NCBI GenBank assembly: GCA_025200525.1 | Contig: CM045761.1 | Span: 99,920,182 to 99,984,181 of the forward strand | Source: Camellia lanceoleosa | Taxonomy: Eukaryota; Streptophyta; Magnoliopsida; Ericales; Theaceae | Direction: 5' to 3' | Length of the DNA stretch: 64,000 bases | Part shown: positions 55,588 to 64,000 of the stretch, piece by piece | Layout: every line of letters starts with the position of its first letter | How positions within the stretch are numbered: the stretch's first letter is position 1 | Notes under the pieces: model-generated | The model's input: only the letters and a program-made list of their open reading frames with translations | Database searches by the model: none | What the model was told of the DNA's origin: nothing | Position numbers and translations under genes: made by a program

Positions 55588-57439
55588 TGTAGACACGCCC
55601 TTGGGCTTTGCTACTACAGTTCGGACTCAAATGTCACAGTTCTAAATCTAATCCCGCAAAGTGCAATGCGAGACCGATAAATCACCAAAAAGTCCAAATC
55701 CGGCAAATCATTTTGGAAAACTGATTTTTAAGAAAGAAGTGCCAAACATGGACTACTTTACCAGATACAGAGTCGCCACCTAAATATTTTATTTTAGGAA
55801 AATTTAGGAAACCCTGACTCGTGCCTAAGGCCACGTGTCCGTCATCAACAAAGTTGCCTCGGCTCGGGAACTTGGGTACGATTAGGGAAGGTCAGCTATA
55901 AGCACCCAACTCGCCCGATCAAAGATCGGCCTGCACTAAGCATGATATCTTGTTTTTGAAAACACATGTGCTCTTATTCCGGTTAATTAGCTAATCTTAC
56001 TACGTGATGCGCACAACAAACAAGTATAGACTAGATCGCCTAATTTGGAACAAAGCATCTCATATCCATTTGTTTGGAAAACGGTTTGAAGTTTGCTACT
56101 CGCAAGTAGGCTAAAATGCGGATTTCGATGAATTGTTCCAATTCAAGTAATCCAACCTTCACCCACAGGCATTTAGGCAGTTAATCACGTAAGCAATTAG
56201 CCTCATGGCAAGCATACTTTCATGGCAACATTAACACACGTGCAGTATGCTAAAGCGTAAACACTCACAGTGTACTCCGAGCCAAAACAAAGAACTAGTT
56301 AGAAATCATGCATGATCCTAGTTCATGTTAAGATGGCTAATGCAACACATGCGAAAATGGAATTAAAATAGGCTCGACTATTCTAGAATGGCATGTGAAA
56401 TGCAACTTGATACATGTATTCAACTTGGTATTGAAATACAATGCAGTTAGTATGATGTGCCGAGCCCGGTGCATGCAATACAGATGAATGGATGCATGCA
56501 TGCGAGCATAAGGTATGCTAAATTAAACATGTCCTAAAACTAACCATCGTAAGTGATTAAGTAAAAGGGAGAAAGAAATGGAGGTTGGAAGACATGCATC
56601 ACATACACGCACACTTATTACAACAATTGGCCCTCTCAAAAGAAGGACCGAATAAGAAGCTAACTAGCTAATCTAAGCTAATTAAACTAATTATTATACA
56701 ACAAATTAATTAACTAATCCTAGTTAACTAATTATTACAAAACGAATTGAAATAGCTAAACGCATTAACTAATTAAAGTACAAACCAAAGCATAAGCTAG
56801 CTATCTAAGCATGGCAGCTAAGGAAAGCAATAAAACAGGAGCCTCAGAGGGAGAGGAATGCATGCAAGCACGGTCCCCTTGTTCGGAAATCCAATGCGAT
56901 GCCCCGATTTGTCTCTGTTTTCATTTGTTCTCAGAAACTTGCACCAAGCTCCAGAAAGCTGAAACTTCACCTTGGGAATCCTGTGGGAGGGTGGCCGACC
57001 ACTTTTGGTCTCTAGAAACACCTGCCGACCACTTTTGGTTGTTGAAAAACCAGAAAAGTGGTCGCCAGTACTTTTTCCGGTCGGCCGCCGCTTGTTGTCT
57101 TGAATCCCGCTTCAGAACAAAGAGCAAGAAAGGGCATGGCAATGTATTTGCAAGATATGTGTGCACAACCACCCTCCCTATCATGTCATGAACTCAAGGG
57201 AGTATAGGTTCTCAACCCTCGGGCCACCAATTGCGCATTTCCATGCATGATGGCCAACAGGCGAAGTTGCATAATTCAATATGAAATGAATGCACAAGTA
57301 AACACATAAAGCCTAAAACTCTATCATGTATGATCAAGAGCGTCGGTGACCAGGAATTAAGGCACGTTTCATTACTTTATGTATGAAACGTCCCTCGTTT
57401 CCCATGTTTGGACTAACTCCGATTCCAAACACAATGCAA

Positions 57440-59600
57440 ACAAGCATGGCATACACAATGCGACTCGATCATGCAAGTATGCAATATGACTTAAGCATGC
57501 AAACATGCAATGCAATGTGAACAACCTAACAAGGCTAATGGCATGCACAATGCTAAAGCATGTAACAACTAGCATACACAATGCTAAATGCTAAAAACTA
57601 GATGGCATACTCAATGCAAGGCATTCATAAGATTCTAAGCATAATGTAATGCATGCATGCACAATGCAATGCAACAAGGGCAACTTATGTAATATACCAA
57701 GCATGGCATGCTCAATGTAATATACATGGTGTACTCAATGGACTTAAACCAAAAGGGTAGACCTCAATCATGCCCAAATCAGTGGCCATTGGTGATGAAA
57801 TGAAGGCACATAAAGCAAGGCATGCATGCATAATGCATTGGCCATCAAAGAGGCCAAAGAGCACAACTCTCAAGAGTGCTCAATGAGTGACAGAAGTGGA
57901 AGTGTGACAACACTAAGTGCACTGAAATGAAGCAAGAAATGATGCCAAATCATTCAAACAATACAAGTAAAGCATGCTAGGGTCCTAAGGCATGAAAGCT
58001 AGCAAAGAGCAACACAAAGGAGGCATGCAATACATGGCACAAATGCCTGAACTAAGCATGGACAAAGCTCAAGTAGGTCAGAACAAAGACCATAACATGC
58101 TGAGATGAGGGCCCAAAGGCCTAGGCATGCAAGCATACGAGCTAAGCCATAAGTTAGGCAAACATGGACAATACTTAAAGGCATTCAAAGCATGAATGAA
58201 GTAGGAACAAAAGCATGCTATAAGCTCTGAAATGTCATGTTAGATGATGCTAAATCATGTACACAACGCAAATGAAGCATGCAATGGTGCTCAAAGCTTG
58301 AAGCAAGCAAGAGCACTTGTACTACAAGCATACAAAACATGAAGCATGTGACCAAGGCAACCCAAAACAGTCCTAGAACATGTTAAAATGAGTCTAAAAC
58401 ATGCATGGAAGGAGTTCAAAACATGCTAGCATGAGGGGCATGAGACATGGTACATACAAGGCAAATAAGGTGAATTACACTACACCTATTAAGACCAAGC
58501 ATGGGATGACTTAAGCAATAAAAATCAGAGTTATATCATGGCGTAATAACCCCAAAAACTCATTGAAATGATGGCTCACAAGCTATGGCATGAAGGCATA
58601 CGCAACGATTCATGTTAAAGCATAGAAGGGCAAACCCTCCAACGCATTGAATGAGTAATAAATGTGAATGCATGGCCATGAAATATGGACTGAAATCACA
58701 TAACAAGTAATGCCAAATCATTGAAATAAGCCAAGTAATGCATGCTAGAGGATTCAATACACAAAGCTAACAAGCTAGATTGAACCAAGGCTATACAAAG
58801 CAAGTCATGTATGACCAATACAATACAAGTCAGACCTTAAACATGCTAAAACATGAACAAAGTCTTCTTTAAGCTAAGCCAAAAACATGCTAAAATGACA
58901 TGTTACAACATGATGCATGTTAGGCTATTTCATGGGATTGCACTACAAGTGCATGGAGCATGCAAAGGCTAACCAAACCAAACCCTAACAAAGGTATGAC
59001 ATGGCAAAACATCACCAAAAACATGCTGAAATGGAAAGAAAACAAGCTAGAATGACATGCTACTTCATGAAGCATACAAAGCTAGTTTAAGGGATTTACA
59101 CTACAAGTGTATTAGGCATGCAAGAAGGGACCAAAGCAAGCAAAAACAATGGTATGCCTCAGCAAAATAACCACAAATACAAGCTAAGATATGGTCAACA
59201 TACACTTAGTAAAGATGCTCAAACATAAGGCATATTAAGGCATGTATTGAAGATGCAAGGAGAGGGGATGGCCCTCTCCTTCTTAGGACCTTAAAACACC
59301 ATCCCCGGCACTGAAATCCCTCTAGATTTTAGTGGTGAAAAGGCCAAAACAAGGTGGTCCCGAAGCTCACAAAAAAGGCTAAAAAACAAGGCCAAACAAG
59401 GCCTAAGAGGGGGGTAAACAACCCCAAACACAAAAGTGATCTTAAACAAAGATCAAAAGCATGCAAAAACAGAAATTTTATCAGTTACAAGTCTAGCTTA
59501 AAACAGCATGCAAGATAGGCTAAAAGCTTAAGCAACAAAGGGGGATTTAAAGGTCAAAAGCTCACCCTTGAAGACCCTCTTTATAACTGCAACTCTAGCA
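57440..59600. repeat. Low-complexity CATGC-rich tract in the third LTR
   Basis: Over two kilobases, words such as AAGCATGC, CATGCAA, CATGCTAAAA and ACAAGCAT recur every 10-30 bases with no fixed period. There is no reading frame of note. It occupies the place of the hairpin array and the CATGC-rich stretch (TTGCATGCTAT, TTTTGCATGC) of the inner LTRs and may be an expanded form of the latter. Confidence 0.55.
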
Positions 59601-59820
59601 GGTTTTTCAAGCTCAAGACAACCCAAGAACACCAAAATCAGCCCTTAAGCACCTCAGTAGTGAAAGGATGGTGTTTGAGCGTGTGTTTGTGTGTTAAAGT
59701 AAGACAAATCTACACTTCGAGGCATGAAAATGAAGCAAACAAGGCAATATAGATACAACACTATATCTATCATCTTCCCTCAGATTTTCTGAACCTGGAG
59801 GAGGGAGGAGGAGCCTCCCT

Positions 59821-59827
59821 CTTATAG
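59821..59827 (-). promoter_or_regulatory. TATA-like box of the third LTR
   Basis: CTATAAG on the minus strand, about 920 bases into the LTR, against about 1030 in the inner LTR. GTGGTCGGCCGACCAC palindromes lie 150-240 bases upstream (59976-60060). Confidence 0.5.
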
Positions 59828-59975
59828 AAAAGGAAAGCCAAAGCTTCTTAGAGAAGCTAAGCTTGAATGCCATCCCTCCATATACGTGTATGGAGGATGG
59901 CTGAAAGGCTCTCCAGCTGTGCCAGCTGTCCCAAAATATCTCCAAAAATGTGTCAAAAAGCAGCCGATCACTTGA

Positions 59976-60060
59976 AGTGGTCGGCCTGCTAGTTTAAGTG
60001 GTCGGCCGACCACTTTAAGTGGTTACCCAGAGCAAAAACTGGTCGGCCATAGGTGGGAGA
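59976..60060. promoter_or_regulatory. GTGGTCGGCCGACCAC palindrome boxes in the third LTR
   Basis: AGTGGTCGGCC (59976-59986), AAGTGGTCGGCCGACCACTT (59996-60015) and GGTCGGCC (60041-60048). They sit where the inner LTR has GGCCGGCC boxes but have a different core, TCGGCCGA. The place is conserved; the sequence has shifted. Confidence 0.55.
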
Positions 60061-60747
60061 GGTCAACACACTAAATGCAAGGTGGTGGTGTGGTGGCCGA
60101 CCAGAAAATATGGTCCAAGGACCAAGAAAGCCAGTTATCTGACAAGAAAACTAGCTAGAAAAAGGAAAAGTGGTCTCCAAGGAGAAATACTAATCTCCCA
60201 CCCTTGTACCACCTTCCAAACATGGAAAACAAGGTTTGTACCAAAAACAAACTAAAGGGGATGCAAGACGAGAAATCGGGAGGCGAAACATGCGGCCAAA
60301 AGCCCTGAAAACTAGCTAACGAGCATCAAAAGTGGTATGCAACCACAAAAGTGGTCTCCTGGACCACAGTGTTCCTCTAGGCAGAGGTAACAAGGTGTGG
60401 TTCAAAAATCACGCCAAACGGAGAATGTTAAGTGATCCCGAGACAAGGGGCGCGGCCAAAGGCTCCAAAAATCGGAAACTAGTCTCCAAACGGGAAAAGT
60501 GGCCTACGACCACGAAAAGTAGTCTACGACCACAGAGAGATGGTCTACAAGACCACTCCCTCCATCCGGGAAGGGAAAACAAGACTTGGTCCACAAACCA
60601 AGCTAAAGCACAAAAAGTTCCAAGGCCCGGAGGCAAGGCTCTCAGCCAAAACTCCGAAACCTTAGAACAAGCACAATATGCACCATCACCGAGTGCTCAA
60701 TCGATGACGTCTGAGTCTTAAGGTTGGTCAAAAATGGGGTGTCTACA

Positions 60748-60762
60748 GTTGCCCCTCTTTGA
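60748..60762 (-). promoter_or_regulatory. Polypurine tract of the third element
   Basis: On the minus strand CAAAGAGGGGCAAC directly precedes TGTAGACACC. It matches the tract at 35904-35916. Confidence 0.7.
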
Positions 60763-61790
60763 CAGAACTCGGAAGTCACAAGTCACGGGAGTGAGTGTCA
60801 AAGCTCAGAGACAACCCATTTTTGACAAGGCCAAAGACTTAGACAAACAGGCAAGATAACAAAGAAATGTGCCTGAAGACATGGGCAAAATGCAAGTGAC
60901 AATGCAAGAAGCCGAACATAACTTAGGATCATGCAAAGAAAGCTGTAACGAAGTAATTATGCAAAATAAATGCAACAGTTTAAGCCAGTGAATACAAATC
61001 AAACTACATTACATGTAGAAAGGATGTAAGAGAATTATACAATTCTCACTACGTCTCACGCGGAGTACATACAATACCTGTCTGGTTCGTCCGATTGCGC
61101 CAGCTTCAAATGAACTGTACATACAATATCGTGCCTACAAAAGAAAGAAACTCAACAGGTACAATATCGTTAGAAACATGCATAGCAATGCAAGTGAAAA
61201 GTGCGTAATAACGCAAGTCGAGGGATGCATAACAATGTAACCTAAGTGTGACGCATAACAATGCGAAAGGGGATGCAAAACAATGCAACCTAAGTGTGAC
61301 GCATAACAATGCGGTAAAACAAGCATAACAATGCAAGTGAAGTGTGCATGCATGACAATCCAATAGGAGTGCGTATAATGATGTAAGCAAAACGAGCGTG
61401 ACAACAAAAGTACTTAGTGCATAACAAAGTAGGTGAAACATGCACAACAACTCATGTGGAAAGTGCAAGACAATGCAAAAGAAATGCGCAACTTCAAATG
61501 TGTGTTTGAAAGGAAATGCTAGATAAAGAAGTACAAGCCTTAAAGAGAGCAATTCGACCGTAACCCTTTGATTTACCTCCCAAATGGGTCACAACATACT
61601 CAAAAAGGATACACCTTGCTCTTGACGAGTAAATGATGAGCTATGCATCAAAGACTTGAATTGAAGTTCCCGCGGGGACATTCTTGAGCAGAAAAGTGTA
61701 CTTTTCTTGCACTTTCCCGAGGGCCGAGGACTCCAATCATCACCAAAACACACAGGAAGAACAATGGAGCACTGAGGATCATCCAGGAGG
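60763..61790 (-). other. Region between the third LTR and its antisense gene
   Basis: No gene seen. From 61140 to 61480 it holds loose repeats of GCATAACAATGC(A/G) spaced about 25-40 bases apart, the counterpart of 35290-35430. The leftmost 80 bases correspond to 35830-35903. Confidence 0.55.
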
Positions 61791-61867
61791 GTGGCCGACT
61801 AGTTATATCAGTGGCCGACCAGTTGTTGCCTGCCAAAGTGGTCGGCGACTGAAAAACCAGCTAGCCG
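61790..61867. promoter_or_regulatory. GGCCGAC boxes upstream of the third element's antisense gene
   Basis: GTGGCCGACTAG, GTGGCCGACCAG, GTGGTCGGCG and TAGCCGACCG occur within 80 bases. A TATA-like TTCTTTAAGTAC (61910-61921) follows where the inner element has TTCTATATAACC; both are followed by CACTC. Confidence 0.5.
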
Positions 61868-62127
61868 ACCGCCATGTAATTCGGGGCGCTTTGGTCTTTT
61901 AAGCTTTGGTTCTTTAAGTACACCACTCCAAATCAGTTTGTATCACACCTCCAAGGCCGAAACATACTCTTCTTGCTCCCTAGACCCTTTTCTCTCTCAA
62001 ATCTGCACTTTATACGCGTTTTCCAACGCCCCACGCGAAGTTGTTTCGCGAAAACTTTCGGTTCTCTTCGATTTGAACCGATTAGAATTTGTTTTCGGAG
62101 CCTCTTTCTCCATTTTCACCACTTGAG

Positions 62128-62260
62128 GTATGTTTGTCTCAAAGTTTGGCACCTTTTCTCGGGCGTTGACTTTTGTTGACTTTTTCTCTTCCCAAGAGTT
62201 GACTTTTGTTGACCTTTTTGCGATTTTGGCTTATTTCGTTCGTTTTTGCATCTTTTGCAG
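62128..62260 (+). other. 5'-UTR intron of the third element's antisense gene (133 bp)
   Basis: Donor ACTTGAG|GTATGTTTG at 62128, acceptor ATCTTTTGCAG at 62260. It contains TTGACTTTTGTTGACTTTTT-like repeats. Length and position are identical to 34542-34674 in the inner element. Confidence 0.75.
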
Positions 62261-62270
62261 ATTTCTTCGG

Positions 62271-62498
62271 ATGGCCGACGATATTCGGTATGGCGGAGGC
62301 TTTCCATATGCAGAGGACGAGCCCGACATTATACTGTTGCCTCCAAGGATACGGCCATTTGACCCAGAGGGGTACAAGCCGGAGGAGCACATCCTCCCTC
62401 CTAGCACCTTCTACCACTTTACGGACTTTGCGCGGCGGGCACCTGCAGACCTGCTGCTACGGGAGCCGGAGTCCCATCTATCTCATCACGCGCATGAG
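62271..62498 (+). CDS. Exon 1 of the third element's antisense PMD-type gene
   Basis: The ATG at 62271 lies ten bases after the 5'-UTR intron. The exon codes for 76 residues: MADDIRYGGGFPYAEDEPD, then LLPPRIRPFDPEGYKPEEHI, LPPSTFYHF, APADLLLREPESHLSHH, and ends at the donor CATGAG|GTACG (62498). The inner element's exon 1 is also exactly 228 bases, in the same phase, and its protein is clearly related (LPPRVRPF, LLLREPEHHLS). There is no stop or shift in either. The remaining exons lie beyond the window. The function of this N-terminal segment is unknown; it precedes the PMD core in the inner gene. Confidence 0.72.
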
Positions 62499-62639
62499 GT
62501 ACGTATTACATTTGCACATTCCATACTTTCGATATGTATCCTGTCTGCTCGTCATGAACATATTCACACACACAGCACTCTGCTAGTTTGGCACATAACT
62601 CATTACACAACGCTTTATTAATTTGCGCACTTCGTTGGG

Positions 62640-63045
62640 CGAAAGACATAACACCGCTTCAATCAACACACGATCCATAACACAAAGATTCGCTTTGTTG
62701 GCACACAACTCATAACAATGCTCAATCTGAACACACAGTCCATAACGCAGCATTCTGTTTCGTTGGCACACAGCTCATAACACTGCTCAATCTGAACACA
62801 CAGTCCATAACACAGCACTATGTTTTGTTCGCACACAGCTCATTACACAACGCTTTATTAATTCGCGCACAGCTCGTTTGGGCACATAGCACATTTGGGC
62901 ACACAGCACATAACACTGCTCAATCTGAACACACAGTCCATAATGCAGCATTCTGTTTTGTTGGCACACAGCTCATAACACTGCTCAATCTGAACACACA
63001 GTCCATAACACAGCATTCTGTTTTGTTGGCACACAGCTCAAACTT
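62640..63045 (+). repeat. 65-bp minisatellite in intron 1 of the antisense gene
   Basis: GCACACAGCTCATAACACTG followed by CTCAATCTGAACACACAGTC and CATAACACAGCATTCTGTTT repeats at 62701, 62766 and 62831, then 62964 and 63029: a 65-bp period, about six copies with one irregular stretch. It lies straight after exon 1. Confidence 0.85.
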
Positions 63046-64000
63046 TTGAATTTCTGAACACGCGGCTCACATTTTGAAATTTGAACACGTAGCTCAAACT
63101 TTTGGTGGTGAACACGCAGCTCACATCTTTTGAAATTTTGAACACGCAGCTCAAAAATTTTGTGGTGAACACGCAGCTCACATTTTTCAAGTTTTGAACA
63201 CGCAGCTCAAACTTTTTGTGGTGAACACGCATCTCACATTTTTCAAGTTTTGAACACGCAACTCAAACTTTTTGTAGTGAACACGCAGTTCACATTTTTG
63301 AAATTTTGAACACGCAGCTCAATTTTTGTGGTGAACATGCAGCTTACATCTTTTTGAGTTTTGAACACGCAACTCAAACTTTTTGAATGGTGTACACGCA
63401 GTTCATATCTTTTGAAATTTTGAACACGCAGCTCAAAAATTTGATGGTGAACACGCAGCTCACATTTTTGAAATTTTGGACACGCAGCTCAAAAATTTTA
63501 TGGTGAACACGCAGCTCACATCTTTTGAAATCTTGAACACGCAGCTCAAAAATTTATGGTGAACACACAGCTCACATTTTTTGAAATTTTGAACACGCAG
63601 CTCAAAAATTTTATGGTGAACACACAGCTCACATTTTTTGAAATTTTGAACACGTAGCTCAAAAATTTTATGGTGAACACGCAACTCACATTCTTTGAAA
63701 TCTTGAACACGTAGCTCAAAAATTTTATGGTGAACACGCAACTCACATTCTTTGAAATCTTGAACACGCAGCTCAAAAATTTTATGGTGAACACGCAGCT
63801 CACATATTTTGAAATTTTGAACACGCAACTCAAAAATTTTATGGTGAACACGCAGCTCACATTTTTTGAAATTTTGAACACGCAGCTCAAAAATTTGCAT
63901 TTGCACGCAGCCCATACATTTGATTCTGAACACGCAGCTCATACATTTGCATTTGCATACAGCCCATACATTTGATTCTGAACACGCAACTCATACATTT
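63046..64000 (+). repeat. 57-bp minisatellite (GAACACGCAGCTCA) running off the window
   Basis: The unit is two half-units of about 28 bp, each starting GAACACGCAGCTCA, with different tails (CATTTTTTGAAATTTT and AAAAATTTTATGGT). TGGTGAACAC occurs at 63501, 63557, 63614, 63671, 63728, 63785 and 63842: a strict 56-57-bp period. Because 57 is divisible by three, open frames appear on both strands (for example 63460-63942 minus), but they are repeat artefacts. The last 100 bases change to a CAGCCCATACATTTG variant. Confidence 0.9.

Larger units (their letters stand above)
55588..60747 (-). repeat. 3' LTR of the third Ogre-like element (5.16 kb)
   Basis: Read on the minus strand it begins TGTAGACACCCCATTTTTG and ends GTGTCTACA at 55588. 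Shared strings with the inner LTRs include GTACCCAAGTTCCCGAGCCG (55850s) and CCGAACTGTAGT. The middle (57440-59600) is a low-complexity region rich in AAGCATGC / CATGCAA words in place of the inner LTR's hairpin array. GGCC-type boxes are at 57000-57070 and 59976-60060, and a TATA-like CTATAAG at 59821-59827. Confidence 0.88.
55588..64000 (-). mobile_element. Third Ogre-like element, minus strand, cut by the window edge
   Basis: Its 3' LTR occupies 60747-55588 read leftward, with TGTAGACACCCC at the start and GTGTCTACA at the end. Right of 60747 lie, in order, a polypurine tract, a GCATAACAATGC-type repeat region, the promoter and first exon of an antisense PMD-type gene (plus strand), and minisatellites. 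This is the mirror image of 35920-33300 in the inner element. It inserted into the chromovirus LTR at 55587. Pol and the 5' LTR must be beyond 64000. It is clearly diverged from the inner element, so it is a separate lineage or subfamily. Confidence 0.85.

Noticed and set aside
63460..63942. 160-codon minus-strand frame with a repeated ELRVHHKIF pattern
   Set aside because: Produced by a 57-bp satellite unit divisible by three; frames exist on both strands. It lies in an intron of the opposite-strand gene.

Overview
The window is plant nuclear DNA, most likely from an AT-rich eudicot. It is made almost entirely of nested transposable elements, and I see no intact host gene, rRNA or tRNA. The case rests on structure: a CACTA DNA transposon with a 3-bp target-site duplication (TSD), a Tourist-type MITE with TAA TSDs, chromovirus-type LTRs, and three Ty3/Gypsy elements. 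The two whose pol is visible carry the dual-RNase-H pol of the Tat lineage. All ages and family names are inferred from sequence; no search was run.

Layout, left to right. 1-6042: the end of a chromovirus (Tekay-like) LTR, split by a CACTA element (1586-6003, TSD CAT). 6043-12145: very AT-rich intergenic DNA with GA and TA microsatellites, a 175-bp tandem duplication, a Tourist-like MITE (8553-8796, TSD TAA), Helitron-like AT-rich repeats and a foldback hairpin (11572-11893). 12146-51010: an old Tat element with short LTRs (about 0.5 kb). Its gag/protease is interrupted at 13682-42235 by a chromovirus-like fragment, a diverged Ogre-type LTR fragment and, inside that fragment, a young 25.8-kb Ogre-like element (14978-40768) with 4.8-kb LTRs and a perfect GTGTT TSD. 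51011-53713: AT-rich DNA with a Helitron-like terminus. 53714-55587: a chromovirus LTR, cut by a third, minus-strand Ogre-like element whose 5.16-kb 3' LTR (55588-60747) and downstream region run off the right edge.

The most interesting system is an antisense gene module inside the Ogre-like elements. Between pol and the 3' LTR the young element carries two genes on the opposite strand: a DUF7745-like reading frame (about 30100-28840) and a six-exon plant-mobile-domain (PMD) gene (34531-30916, all GT-AG introns). The diverged third element has the same start for its antisense gene: a 5'-UTR intron of exactly 133 bp and a first coding exon of exactly 228 bp, open in both, followed by an intron filled with a minisatellite built on the same GAACACGCAGC core. 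Each antisense gene and the LTR promoter have a GGCCGGCC-type palindrome upstream of a TATA-like box. The old outer Tat element also has an antisense gene after pol, of the 'putative gypsy type transposon' (Transposase_28-like) kind.

Decay differs between layers. The outer element has stops, lost catalytic residues and LTRs about 12% different by eye. The inner element's LTRs are about 1% different over a 1.1-kb stretch, yet its gag-pol is full of small frameshifts. LTR differences elsewhere are clumped at GC-rich and palindromic strings, so some may be consensus-sequence errors rather than biology.
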